Shown piece after piece: positions 1-8,077 of a DNA stretch of 64,000 nt. Source of the DNA: Klenkia sesuvii (GTDB lineage Bacteria > Actinomycetota > Actinomycetes > Mycobacteriales > Geodermatophilaceae); NCBI RefSeq assembly GCF_037083825.1, contig NZ_JBAPLU010000017.1, positions 31,686 through 95,685 of the forward strand. The letters are read 5' to 3'. The notes beneath the pieces were generated by a model. The model was not told the DNA's origin. It saw only the letters and a list, made by a program, of their open reading frames with translations, and ran no database searches. The position numbers were made by a program, and so were the translations under genes. Position 1 is the first letter of the stretch, and each line of letters begins with the position of its first letter.

Positions 1-650
1 ACGTGCAGCTCGACGCCCATCTCGCGGGCGGCGGCGGCCAGCTTGTCGGCGGCCATGTAGGTGTGCGCGATGCCGGTCGGGCAGGCGCTGATCGCGACCA
101 GGGTCGGGGCGTCGGCGGCCGGGGCGGCGTGCGCACCCGCACCCGCACCGGTGGCGGCGGTGGGGGCGGCGGCGGTGGCGGGGGCCTCGGCGGCGGGGGC
201 GGGGGAGACGACGTCCTGCACCAGGGCGACCACCTCGTCGGCGGTGGTCGCGGCGCGCAGCGAGGCGACGAACTCCGGGCGCACCAGCGCGCGGGCCAGC
301 GACGACAGCAGGGTCAGGTGGTCGGCGTCGCCGGCCTCGGGGGCGGCGATGAGGAAGACCAGGTCGGCCGGGCCGTCGGGGGCGCCGAAGTCGGCCCCGG
401 GGCGCAGTCGGGCGAAGGCCAGCGAGGCCTCGGTGACCGCGGCGGACCGGCAGTGCGGGATCGCGATGCCGCCGGGCAGGCCGGTGGCGACCTTGGCCTC
501 GCGGTCCATCGCGTCGGAGTACAGGCCCTCGGCCGAGGTGGCCCGGCCGCTGCCGGCGACCAGCTCGGACAGCTGGCGGATGACGGCGGTCTTGTCGGCG
601 CCTGGGCTGACGTCGAGCGCCACCAGGTCGGGGGTGATGAGTGCGGGCAC
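1..650 (-). CDS. fruA: PTS fructose transporter, EIIA-EIIB part (5' end only)
   Basis: Sugar-specific enzyme II that imports and phosphorylates fructose to fructose-1-phosphate at the membrane. The 216 residues present cover an EIIA domain (residues 1-145, phospho-His in GIAIPHCR at H66), an Ala/Pro-rich linker (about 148-181) and the start of EIIB, with the phospho-Cys in ACPTGIAHT at C190. The membrane EIIC part lies beyond the window edge. The GTG start has AGGAG seven bases upstream. It lies downstream of fruK and a DeoR regulator in the same direction, the usual fru operon order. Confidence 0.93.
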   Translation of the reverse strand, partial: MPALITPDLVALDVSPGADKTAVIRQLSELVAGSGRATSAEGLYSDAMDREAKVATGLPGGIAIPHCRSAAVTEASLAFARLRPGADFGAPDGPADLVFLIAAPEAGDADHLTLLSSLARALVRPEFVASLRAATTADEVVALVQDVVSPAPAAEAPATAAAPTAATGAGAGAHAAPAADAPTLVAISACPTGIAHTYMAADKLAAAAREMGVELH

Positions 651-718
651 GGACGGGCTCCTGGTCGTGGAGGTCTGGACGGCGGGAGGGGTCGCGGGGA
701 GGGGTGGCGGGGAGGGGT

Positions 719-1693
719 TCAGTGCGACAGGGACGGTGCGGTGGCCGGGGGACCGGCGGTGACCCGGACGGCGGCGCCGTCCACCTGGGCCGGGGTGGGG
801 ACGGCGGACCCGGGGAGCGAGGCCGAGGCCGCTCCGTAGGCGACGGCGTTGCGCAGCCGGTCGGCGGGTGCGGCGCCGGCGAGGTCGGCCAGCAGGTAGC
901 CGGCGAGGCTGCAGTCGCCGGCGCCGACGGTGCTGCGAACGGTGATCTCGGGCGGGAGCGCCGAGAACAGATCGCCGTCCGCGGTCGAGAGCAGCGCTCC
1001 GTCGGCGCCCAGGGTGAGCAGCACCTCGCGCACGCCCCGCTCGTGGAGCGTGGCGACGGCGGCCAGTGCGGCGCCGGGGTCGGCGAGGACCTCGTCCTCG
1101 CTCACCCCCGCCAGCTGGGCCAGCTCCTCGGTGTTGGGCTTGAGCAGGTCGGGCGCTGCGTCGGGGCCGGCGGCGAGCAGGGCCAGCAGGGGGGCCTCGG
1201 AGGTGTCGACGGCGATGCGTGCACCGGTGGGGCGGACCGCGCGGACGAGCTCGGCGTACCAGTCCTGCGGGGCACCCGGGGGCAGCGAACCGCACAGGGC
1301 CACCCAGCCGGCGCCGACGGCGTGCTCGGCCACCGCCGCGGCCAGCGCGGCCCGGGTGGGCTCGTCGAGGGAGGCGCCGGGCTCGTTGAGCTTGGTGGTG
1401 GTGCCGTCGGGCTCGGTGAGGGTGTAGTTGGTGCGCACCGGGGTGGCGATGGGCGTGGTGGCCAGCCGCAGGCCGAGGGCCCGCAGGGCGCGCACGATCG
1501 GGTCGTCGTCGGGGGCCGGCAGCACGGTCATCACGTCGGCGCCGGCGGCGGCGACCGCCCGCGAGACGTTGACCCCCTTGCCGCCGGGCTCGGTGCTGCT
1601 GGGCGCCAGCCGGGCCACGCTGCCCCGCTCGAGCGGCCCGGGCAGGACCAGCGTGCGGTCGAGGCTGGGGTTCGCCGTGAGGGTGACGATCAT
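719..1693 (-). CDS. fruK: 1-phosphofructokinase (PfkB family)
   Basis: Phosphorylates fructose-1-phosphate to fructose-1,6-bisphosphate, linking the fructose PTS to glycolysis. The 324-residue protein starts MIVTLTANPSLDRT, typical of FruK, with the substrate-binding GGKGVNV motif near residue 37 and the PfkB ATP-site motif TVGAGDCS, whose catalytic Asp is near residue 260. The ATG overlaps the TGA of the upstream DeoR gene by 4 bp, so the two are probably translationally coupled. fruA follows 68 bp downstream. Confidence 0.95.
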   Translation of the reverse strand: MIVTLTANPSLDRTLVLPGPLERGSVARLAPSSTEPGGKGVNVSRAVAAAGADVMTVLPAPDDDPIVRALRALGLRLATTPIATPVRTNYTLTEPDGTTTKLNEPGASLDEPTRAALAAAVAEHAVGAGWVALCGSLPPGAPQDWYAELVRAVRPTGARIAVDTSEAPLLALLAAGPDAAPDLLKPNTEELAQLAGVSEDEVLADPGAALAAVATLHERGVREVLLTLGADGALLSTADGDLFSALPPEITVRSTVGAGDCSLAGYLLADLAGAAPADRLRNAVAYGAASASLPGSAVPTPAQVDGAAVRVTAGPPATAPSLSH

Positions 1694-2457
1694 GCGGTGA
1701 GGACCTCGATCCCGTGCGATTCGATCTCGGAGACGACGTCCGGGTCGGCCTCGTCGTCGGTGATGAGGACGTCGACGTCGGCGACGCCGGCGAAGCGGAC
1801 CAGGTGCTCGCGGCCGAGCTTGCTGCTGTCGGCGAGCACGACCACCCGCTGCGCGGCCTGCACCATCGCTCGCTTGGAGGCGGCCTCGGTCTCGTCGGGG
1901 GTGGTGAACCCGTGGGCCCCGGTGACGCCGTTGGCGCCGAGGAACACCACGTCGGCGCGCAGGTCGGCCAGGGCCGCCACGGTGGTCTCGCCGACGGCGG
2001 TCTGCGTGATGCCGCGGACCCGACCGCCCAGCACGTGCAGGCTGATGCCGGGGGTGGCGCACAACCGGTGGGAGATGGGCACCGAGTTGGTGACCGCCAG
2101 CAGCCGGCGACCGGGCGGCAGCACCTCGGCGAGGGCGGCCGTGGTGCTGCCGCCGTCGAGGATGAGGCTGCCGTCGGCCTCCGGCACGTAGGCGACGGCG
2201 GCCGCGGCGATGCGGCGCTTCTGCTCGGTGCGGGTGCTGCGGCGCTCGCCGAGGGCGGGCTCGAGCACGGCGAGCGCACCGGTGGGGACGGCGCCGCCGT
2301 GCACGCGGCGCAGCATGCCCGAGCGCTCGAGCAGCGCGAGGTCGCGGCGCACCGTCTCGGTGGTCACCCCGAAGCGCTCGGCGACCGCGGTGACGGCGAT
2401 GCGACCGCGCTGGGCGACGAGCCCCGCGATGGCCTGCTGACGTTCTTCGGCGTACAC
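1690..2457 (-). CDS. DeoR-family transcriptional regulator of the fru operon
   Basis: Predicted repressor sensing a phosphorylated sugar. It has an N-terminal DeoR winged HTH (YAEERQQAIAGLVAQRGRI, then ETVRRDLALLE) and a C-terminal sugar-phosphate sensor domain of the NagB/RpiA-like fold with DGGSTTA and NSVPISH motifs. I chose the GTG at 2457 because a GAGGGG stretch lies just upstream and family members begin at YAEERQ; an upstream GTG at 2484 would add nine unlikely residues. It is the first gene of the leftward fru operon and divergent from ptsI, which it may also control. Confidence 0.88.
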   Translation of the reverse strand: MYAEERQQAIAGLVAQRGRIAVTAVAERFGVTTETVRRDLALLERSGMLRRVHGGAVPTGALAVLEPALGERRSTRTEQKRRIAAAAVAYVPEADGSLILDGGSTTAALAEVLPPGRRLLAVTNSVPISHRLCATPGISLHVLGGRVRGITQTAVGETTVAALADLRADVVFLGANGVTGAHGFTTPDETEAASKRAMVQAAQRVVVLADSSKLGREHLVRFAGVADVDVLITDDEADPDVVSEIESHGIEVLTA

Positions 2458-2500
2458 GAGCACCCCCTCAGGAATGTAACCCACACCACGTCCGATGCCC

Positions 2501-2554
2501 GAACATGTTGTTTCGAGCTTGTGTTGGTGTTGTTCTACGTTGGTTGCGTTGACA
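2501..2554 (+). promoter_or_regulatory. Divergent fru/ptsI control region
   Basis: The gap between the DeoR gene and ptsI is unusually AT/T-rich for this genome. It holds GAACA (2501-2505) and an inverted TGTTC (2531-2535), several TGTTG words that resemble DeoR half-sites, and a perfect TTGACA hexamer at 2549-2554 as a candidate -35 for ptsI. The -10 about 17 bp downstream is poor, so the promoter is only tentative. Confidence 0.4.
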
Positions 2555-2635
2555 AGTCAAGGGTTCGCGGTGACTCTGGTCACCAGCTCACGCGTCACCG
2601 CCGCCGCGCCGTCCTGGTCCCCGAGAAAGGTCCCG

Positions 2636-4348
2636 ATGTCGACCACCCACCCCGACCTCACCTCCACCGACGCCGCCGGTCCCACCGTGCTCACCGGCAC
2701 CCCGGTCGTCCCGGGGGTGGCGCTGGGCCCGGTGATCCGCCCGCACGGGGCGGTCCAGCTGCCCACCGAGGACGCCGAGCCCGTGGCCGAGGCCGACCGC
2801 GCCGCCGAGAAGGAACGGTTCACCACGGCCGCGGAGGTCGTGGCCGGCCGGTTGACCGACCGGGCCGCGGCCGCCAGCGGCGTCAGCGCCGCGGTGCTGC
2901 AGACCACGGCCGGGCTGGCGAAGGACCGCGGCCTGCTGTCGACGGTGGAGCAGCGCATCGACGCCGGTGCGTCGGCGCCGGTGGCCACGGTCGGCGCGGC
3001 CCAGCAGTTCGCCGAGCTGTTCACCAGCCTGGGCGGGCTCATGGCCGAGCGGGTGACCGACGTCAACGACGTCCGCGACCGCATCGTGGCCGAGCTGACC
3101 GGCCAGAGCGAGCCGGGTGTGACCAACCCCGACACCCCGTCGGTGCTGCTGGCCGACGACCTCGCCCCGGCCGACACCGCCGGGCTCGACCCCACGAAGG
3201 TGGTCGCGCTCGCCACCCGGCTGGGCGGCTCCACCAGCCACACCGCGATCATCGCCCGCCAGCTCGGGCTGCCCTGCGTCGTCGCCGTCGGCGGCCTCGA
3301 CGACGTCCTCGAGGGTGCGGTGGTCCTCGTCGACGGCGAGCAAGGCACGGTCACGGTCGACCCCGACCCGGCCGACGCGCAGGTGCGGGTCGAGGCCGCC
3401 CGCGTCGCGGCCGAGGCGCTGGCCGGCTACGAGGGCCCGGCGGTGACGGCCGACGGCCACGCCGTCCAGGTGCTGGCCAACGTGCAGGACGGCGCCGGGG
3501 CGCAGGCCGCCGCGGCCGCCCACGCCGAGGGCGTGGGGCTGCTGCGCACCGAGCTGGCCTTCCTCGGGCACAGCGAGGAGCCCTCGGTCGACGAGCAGGC
3601 CAAGGGCTACGCCGCGGTCTTCGAGGCCTTCGCCGGCCGCAAGGTCGTGCTGCGCACCCTCGACGCGGGCTCGGACAAGCCGCTGGCCTTCGCCACCCCG
3701 GCCGACGAGGCGAACCCCGCCCTGGGGGTCCGCGGCCTGCGCACGACCCGGCTGAACCCGGGCATCCTGACCCGCCAGCTCGACGCCGTGGCCCAGGCCG
3801 CCCGGGCCACCGGCAGCACGCCGTGGGTGATGGCGCCGATGGTCTCCACGGTGACCGAGGCCGCCGAGTTCGCCGCGATGGTGCGCGAGCGCGGGTTGGT
3901 GCCCGGCGTGATGGTCGAGGTGCCGTCGGTGGCGCTGCTGGCCGACCGGTTCCTCGAGCACCTGGACTTCCTGTCCATCGGCACCAACGACCTGTCCCAG
4001 TACGCACTGGCCGCCGACCGGCTCTCCGGCGACCTGGCCGACCTCACCGACCCCTGGCAGCCGGCGCTGCTGCGCCTGGTGCAGCTCACCGCCGAGGCCG
4101 GGCAGCGCGCGGGCAAGCCGGTCGGGGTGTGCGGCGAGGCCGCGGCCGACCCGCTGCTGGCCTGCGTGCTGGTCGGGCTGGGCATCACGTCGCTGTCGTG
4201 TGCGGCGTCCTCGATCGCCGGGGTCGGGGCCAAGCTCGGCACGGTCACGCTGGCCACCTGTCAGCGGGCCGCCGAGGTCGCGCTGGCTGCTGACGACCCG
4301 CAGGCCGCCCGCGCCGCCGTCCGCGAGGTGCTCGACGCCGCCGCGTAG
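2636..4348 (+). CDS. ptsI: PTS phosphoenolpyruvate-protein phosphotransferase, enzyme I
   Basis: Takes phosphate from PEP and passes it to HPr, the first step of all PTS transport; cytoplasmic dimer. At 570 residues it has the family length. The phospho-His is in GGSTSHTAI at H202, the PEP-barrel motifs follow (RTLDAGSDKP, SIGTNDLSQY), and the active-site Cys is in GVCGEAA at C499. The ATG at 2636 is preceded by GAAAGG. Reading upstream to 2495 is possible but adds a Cys-rich tail with no family similarity. Divergent from the fru operon it serves. No ptsH is visible in the window. Confidence 0.95.
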   Translation: MSTTHPDLTSTDAAGPTVLTGTPVVPGVALGPVIRPHGAVQLPTEDAEPVAEADRAAEKERFTTAAEVVAGRLTDRAAAASGVSAAVLQTTAGLAKDRGLLSTVEQRIDAGASAPVATVGAAQQFAELFTSLGGLMAERVTDVNDVRDRIVAELTGQSEPGVTNPDTPSVLLADDLAPADTAGLDPTKVVALATRLGGSTSHTAIIARQLGLPCVVAVGGLDDVLEGAVVLVDGEQGTVTVDPDPADAQVRVEAARVAAEALAGYEGPAVTADGHAVQVLANVQDGAGAQAAAAAHAEGVGLLRTELAFLGHSEEPSVDEQAKGYAAVFEAFAGRKVVLRTLDAGSDKPLAFATPADEANPALGVRGLRTTRLNPGILTRQLDAVAQAARATGSTPWVMAPMVSTVTEAAEFAAMVRERGLVPGVMVEVPSVALLADRFLEHLDFLSIGTNDLSQYALAADRLSGDLADLTDPWQPALLRLVQLTAEAGQRAGKPVGVCGEAAADPLLACVLVGLGITSLSCAASSIAGVGAKLGTVTLATCQRAAEVALAADDPQAARAAVREVLDAAA

Positions 4349-4362
4349 CCACCCGTCGCCAC

Positions 4363-4400
4363 CACGGGCCCCGTCGACCACCAGGTCGGCGGGGCCCGTG
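4363..4400 (+). terminator. Hairpin terminator after ptsI
   Basis: An 11-bp GC stem (CACGGGCCCCG pairing with CGGGGCCCGTG), with a further CGAC/GTCG pairing inside, lies 15 bp after the ptsI stop. There is no U-tract, as is usual in actinobacteria. Confidence 0.7.
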
Positions 4401-4557
4401 TGCTGTCCGGCACATGTCCTCAGGTACATGCCGCCTTCGGGTGAACATTCGTAGATCGATGGCCGACATCACCTGTGTTCCGTTGGAACAATCCAGGCTG
4501 CGCCTGCTTTAGTACAGGTGCACCACCCACCGACCAGCACGGAGAGAAGGAACCACC

Positions 4558-4713
4558 ATGAGCAGCGTGACCAGCACCTGGCGTCAGCGTCGTGCCGCGG
4601 CGCGGACCCGTCGGGCACTGGACAAGGCGCTCGCCCGGTCGAGCAGCCCCGCGATGCGCGACGACCTGCTGACCCTGGCCAACAGCAGCCAGTTCACCAG
4701 CGTCCTGCGCTGA
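4558..4713 (+). CDS. Small basic conserved-type protein, 51 aa
   Basis: A 51-residue Arg-rich protein. Residues 8-27 are strongly basic and probably helical (WRQRRAAARTRRALDKALA), followed by SSPAMRDDLLTLA and the tail SSQFTSVLR. The ATG has a clean GAGAAGGA six bases upstream. I recall similar 50-60-residue proteins with a basic helix and an 'S/TPAMRDELL' core from actinobacteria, but none has a function I know. It is flanked by the ptsI terminator and a convergent phosphatase gene, so it is probably monocistronic. Confidence 0.7.
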   Translation: MSSVTSTWRQRRAAARTRRALDKALARSSSPAMRDDLLTLANSSQFTSVLR

Positions 4714-4725
4714 GTCCCGGCCCCG

Positions 4726-5550
4726 TCAGGGGCGGGTGAGCTTGTCCCGCAGGGTCGTCTGCTCGTCGGGGCCGAAGCCGTGCGCGGTCAGCCAGCCGGC
4801 CGCGCCGCCGTACCGCTCGTCGAGCAGCTCGAGCACCCGGCGCATGGTCTCGGCGCGCGGGGTGTGGCTGGCGACGTCCCGGCGGGCCATGTCCTCGGCG
4901 TAGGTGGGCCGGGCGGCGAGCTTGGCCACCACGCCCTCGATGCGCTCGGCGGTCAGCGCGTAGTCGGCCACGACGTCGGAGGCCGCGACCCCGGCCACCG
5001 ACAGCGCCAGGGCGCACACCACGCCCGTGCGGTCCTTGCCCGCCGCGCAGTGCACCACCGCGGCGCCGGAGGCCTCGGTGACCGCTCGCAGCGCGCCCAC
5101 CACGTTGTCCGCGCCGTCGGAGAGGTAGCCCAGGTAGGCCTTGACCGACGGGCTCTCGCCCTCGTCGCCGGGGGCGGCGGTGCGGGGCAGCAGCGTCTCG
5201 ACCCAGTCCTCGGGCACGTCGACGTCCGCGGCGTCGGCGTCCTCGGCGAAGACGTCGGTGTACTCGCCGACCTCGGGGATGAGCGTGAAGTGCCGGTGGT
5301 CGACGGCGGCGACCTCGCGCAGCGGGCCGCGGCCCTCCATCCGCACCTCGGCACTGGTGCGCAGGTCGACGACGGCGCTGAGCCCCAGCCGGTCGACCAG
5401 CGCCGCCACGTCGTCGGGGGTCAGCTCCTGCAGGTCGTCGCTGCGCAGCACCCGGCCGGGCACCGTCCTCCCGCCGCCGACCAAGGGCAGGCCGCCCAGG
5501 TCGCGGGTGTTGGCGGTGCCGGCGAGCGGGATCCAGCGGGCGTCGACCAT
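4726..5550 (-). CDS. Tyrosine/serine protein phosphatase (PtpB/IphP-like)
   Basis: Dual-specificity phosphatase of the Y_phosphatase3 family. The 274-residue protein carries the P-loop HCAAGKDRTG with catalytic C168 and R174, and an N-terminal NTRDLGG motif typical of PtpB-like enzymes. The extended HCxxGKDR form, with Lys-Asp before Arg, points to lipid-phosphatase-like or dual activity as in Mycobacterium PtpB. There is no signal peptide, so cytoplasmic unless exported by another route. It converges on the 51-aa gene and is divergent from the lipoprotein gene. Confidence 0.9.
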   Translation of the reverse strand: MVDARWIPLAGTANTRDLGGLPLVGGGRTVPGRVLRSDDLQELTPDDVAALVDRLGLSAVVDLRTSAEVRMEGRGPLREVAAVDHRHFTLIPEVGEYTDVFAEDADAADVDVPEDWVETLLPRTAAPGDEGESPSVKAYLGYLSDGADNVVGALRAVTEASGAAVVHCAAGKDRTGVVCALALSVAGVAASDVVADYALTAERIEGVVAKLAARPTYAEDMARRDVASHTPRAETMRRVLELLDERYGGAAGWLTAHGFGPDEQTTLRDKLTRP

Positions 5551-5645
5551 GTGCCCGATCCAACCAGCCCGCCGGCCGCCGGCGTGGCCGAGGTCGGTGG
5601 CACGGGGTTACGGTTCCGGCCACTGCACGGTCCACGGGGGTCCCC

Positions 5646-6164
5646 ATGCGTCGTACCGCTCTGCTCTGCCTGCCCGCCGCCGTGCTGCTCGCGGCCTGCA
5701 GCACGACCGTCGCCGGCCAGGCCAGCCCGGCGCAGCCGGCCGCTCCGACCAGCGACGGGCCCTCCGACGCCGACCGCGAGGCGGTGGGTGACCTCTTCGA
5801 CGGCCTGTCGGCATCGACCCAGGACGGTCTCGAGGCCCACGCCGAGTACATGGCCGAGCACAACCACCCGGAGTTCTCCTACACCGCCGAGGAGTGCCTC
5901 GACGCGTTCCGGTCGGCGGGGCTGACCGACGACTACACGGCCGAGTACGAGGCCGACACCGACGCGATGGCCCCCGACGACGGGTGGACCCTCGCCGCCG
6001 ACGCCGGGCGCTACGCGGGTCTGCAGCCCAGCGGCCAGGTCTTCGTGCTGCCCGTGGACGTCACCCAGTCCTTCGGCGGCACAACCGACAGCTACGCCGC
6101 CGACCTGCACGCCGCGGTCCTCGACGGGACCTTCTACCTGTTCTTCGCCTGCGACGCAGCCTGA
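5646..6164 (+). CDS. Putative lipoprotein of unknown function
   Basis: 172 residues with a short signal peptide (MRRTALLCLPAAVLLAAC) ending in a lipobox LAAC, so the mature protein is probably membrane-anchored outside the cell. The rest is acidic with a Thr/Pro/Ala linker and two Cys (one in EECLDAF, one in FFACDAA near the C-terminus) that could form a disulfide. I recognise no family. A small hairpin follows directly, suggesting a single-gene unit. Confidence 0.75.
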   Translation: MRRTALLCLPAAVLLAACSTTVAGQASPAQPAAPTSDGPSDADREAVGDLFDGLSASTQDGLEAHAEYMAEHNHPEFSYTAEECLDAFRSAGLTDDYTAEYEADTDAMAPDDGWTLAADAGRYAGLQPSGQVFVLPVDVTQSFGGTTDSYAADLHAAVLDGTFYLFFACDAA

Positions 6165-6165
6165 C

Positions 6166-6181
6166 CCCCGCAGGCGCGGGG
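6166..6181 (+). terminator. Short hairpin after the lipoprotein gene
   Basis: CCCCGC and GCGGGG separated by AGGC, starting one base after the lipoprotein stop. The stem is short (6 bp), so this is a weak call. Confidence 0.4.
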
Positions 6182-6205
6182 TGACGGCGCACCCCTGACG
6201 GACCT

Positions 6206-6220
6206 CACGGGTCACCCGTG
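6206..6220. promoter_or_regulatory. 15-bp perfect palindrome upstream of the ABC/two-component operon
   Basis: CACGGGT-C-ACCCGTG is a perfect inverted repeat with a one-base centre, about 100 bp before the ABC ATPase start. It could be the operator of the operon's own response regulator or of a TetR/MarR protein. Confidence 0.4.
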
Positions 6221-6317
6221 CGCGGGGCCTGGGAGGTCGTGAGGGATGGCACCTGCCCGGGGGCCGGGGCGCGGGCAACGTCAGGGGTGACCGAGATCGA
6301 GCCCCTGGAGGACGACG

Positions 6318-7271
6318 ATGCAGCCCGCCACCGCCCCACCGCCCACCCGCACCGCACCGGCCGTCGAGGTGACCGACCTGCGCCGCAGCTACGGCGACTT
6401 CGAGGCCGTCCGCGGCATCTCCTTCGAGGTCCGCCCCGGCGAGGTGCTGGCCCTGCTCGGCGTCAACGGCGCCGGCAAGACCTCCGCCCTCGAGGTGCTG
6501 GAGGGCCTGGCCCCGGCCGCCGGGGGAACCGTTCGGGTGCTCGGCATGGACCCGGTGCGGGAGAGGGGCCGGGTGCGCCGTGAGCTCGGCGTGCTGCTGC
6601 AGACCAGCGGCCTGCCCGGCGACCTCACGGTCGCGGAGACCCTGCGTGCCTGGGCCGGCACGCTGTCGGACCCCCGGTCGGTCGACGAGGCGCTGGCGCA
6701 GGTCTCGCTGACCGGCCGGGCCGACGTCCGGGTGCGGGCGCTGTCCGGCGGGGAGCGGCGCCGGCTCGACCTGGCGCTGGCCCTGCTCGGGCGGCCCAGC
6801 GTGGTCGTGCTGGACGAGCCCACCACCGGCCTGGACCCCGAGTCCCGCCGGCAGGTGTGGGAGCTGGTGCAGGGCCTGGTCGCCGACGGCGCCGCCGTCC
6901 TGCTCACCACCCACCACCTGGAGGAGGCCGAGGAGCTGGCCGACCGGGTCCTCGTCATGCGGGCCGGCCAGGTCGTGCTCTCGGGCACCCAGGCCGAGAT
7001 CGCCGAGACCCAGCCGGCCACCGTCCGCTTCACCCTCGACACCGGCGACCCCCGACCGCCGGTGCCCGCCGACGTGCAGGTCGTCGAGGACGGCCGCCGC
7101 GTCGAGTGGCGGACCCGTGCGCTGCAGCCGGTCCTGGCGCAGCTGCTGGCCTGGGCCGCCGAGCACGGCGTCGTGCTGCGCACCCTCGCCGCCCGGGCCG
7201 GCTCGCTGGAGCAGGCCTTCCTCGCCGTCGCCGACGGCACCCACCCGAACCTGACGGAGGAGAACCGATGA
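6318..7271 (+). CDS. ABC transporter ATP-binding protein (exporter type)
   Basis: Energises an ABC-2 type exporter together with the next gene. 317 residues: Walker A GVNGAGKTS near residue 50, signature LSGGERRR, Walker B VVVLDEPTTG, H-loop TTHHLEEAEEL, then a C-terminal extension of about 90 residues as in drug or antibiotic exporters of the DrrA/CcmA type. GGAGGA precedes the ATG. It overlaps the permease start by 4 bp and heads a four-gene chain ending in a response regulator, suggesting export of something sensed by that system. Confidence 0.93.
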   Translation: MQPATAPPPTRTAPAVEVTDLRRSYGDFEAVRGISFEVRPGEVLALLGVNGAGKTSALEVLEGLAPAAGGTVRVLGMDPVRERGRVRRELGVLLQTSGLPGDLTVAETLRAWAGTLSDPRSVDEALAQVSLTGRADVRVRALSGGERRRLDLALALLGRPSVVVLDEPTTGLDPESRRQVWELVQGLVADGAAVLLTTHHLEEAEELADRVLVMRAGQVVLSGTQAEIAETQPATVRFTLDTGDPRPPVPADVQVVEDGRRVEWRTRALQPVLAQLLAWAAEHGVVLRTLAARAGSLEQAFLAVADGTHPNLTEENR

Positions 7272-8077
7272 CCAGCACCACCCTGTCCCGGCCCACCGGC
7301 CCCTCGCGGATCGCCCGGGTGTGGTCGCTGGCGTCGGCGGAGACCCGGTTGTTCCTCCGCAACCGGACGGCGCTGGTCAACTCCGTCGTGGTGCCGGTGC
7401 TGTTCGTGCTCGCCGTGCCCGCCCTCGGCATCGGCGGGGGCGACCTGCCCTTCGGTGGCCGGCTGCTGGTCATCGCCGTCGGCATCAGCCTGGTCATGCT
7501 GACGTACTACAACCTGGTCACCACCTACGTCGCCCGGCGCGAGGAGCTGGTGCTGCAGCGGATGCGCACCGGTGAGCTCACCGGCACCGAGGTGCAGATC
7601 GCCACCGCGGTCCCGACCGTGCTGGTCACCCTGGGCCAGATCGCGCTCATCGCCGCCGGGGTCGTCGCGATCGGCGAGTGGTCGGCACCGGTGGACGTGG
7701 TCCTGCCGCTCCTGGCCCTGGCCGGGGGCATCGTCCTGATGGTCCTGCTGGCCGCGGCGACCACCGGGTTCACCCGCACCGCGGAGTCCGCGCAGATCAC
7801 CGGCCTGCCGTTCATCATCGTCTCGACCGGTCTGTCCGGGCTGTTCTACCCGCTGTCGGTGCTGCCCGAGACCCTCGGCGAGGTCGCCCGCTTCCTGCCG
7901 CTGACCCCGGTGGTGGAGCTGCTGCAGCTGGGCCTGGCGGGTCAGACCTGGCAGGGTGACGCCGTCGACGGCTCGGTCTGGGCCGCCGCCGGTGCGCCGC
8001 TGGCGATCCTGGCCGGCTGGCTGGTGCTGGGCTCCCTCGCCGCCCGGCGCGGGTTCGCCTGGGCGCCCCGCCGGTGA
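7268..8077 (+). CDS. ABC-2 type transporter permease
   Basis: 269-residue membrane protein with about six hydrophobic segments (such as VVVPVLFVLAVPAL, VLVTLGQIALIAAGVV and LAILAGWLVLGSL) and the ABC-2 layout: a short cytoplasmic N-terminus, then a NRTALVNSVVVP segment. It pairs with the upstream ATPase. Its ATG overlaps the ATPase TGA by 4 bp and its own TGA overlaps the GTG of the kinase gene, so the set is made together. Confidence 0.9.
   Translation: MTSTTLSRPTGPSRIARVWSLASAETRLFLRNRTALVNSVVVPVLFVLAVPALGIGGGDLPFGGRLLVIAVGISLVMLTYYNLVTTYVARREELVLQRMRTGELTGTEVQIATAVPTVLVTLGQIALIAAGVVAIGEWSAPVDVVLPLLALAGGIVLMVLLAAATTGFTRTAESAQITGLPFIIVSTGLSGLFYPLSVLPETLGEVARFLPLTPVVELLQLGLAGQTWQGDAVDGSVWAAAGAPLAILAGWLVLGSLAARRGFAWAPRR

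Noticed and set aside
3..839. Long plus-strand Gly-rich frames over the fru genes, and similar Arg/Gly/Ala-rich frames opposite most genes
   Set aside because: Composition is that of antisense high-GC coding sequence, they overlap well-supported genes in full and have no family motifs.
2458..2484. Upstream GTG start for the DeoR regulator
   Set aside because: Adds MGYIPEGVL, absent from relatives; the GTG at 2457 has a better ribosome site and family-like start.
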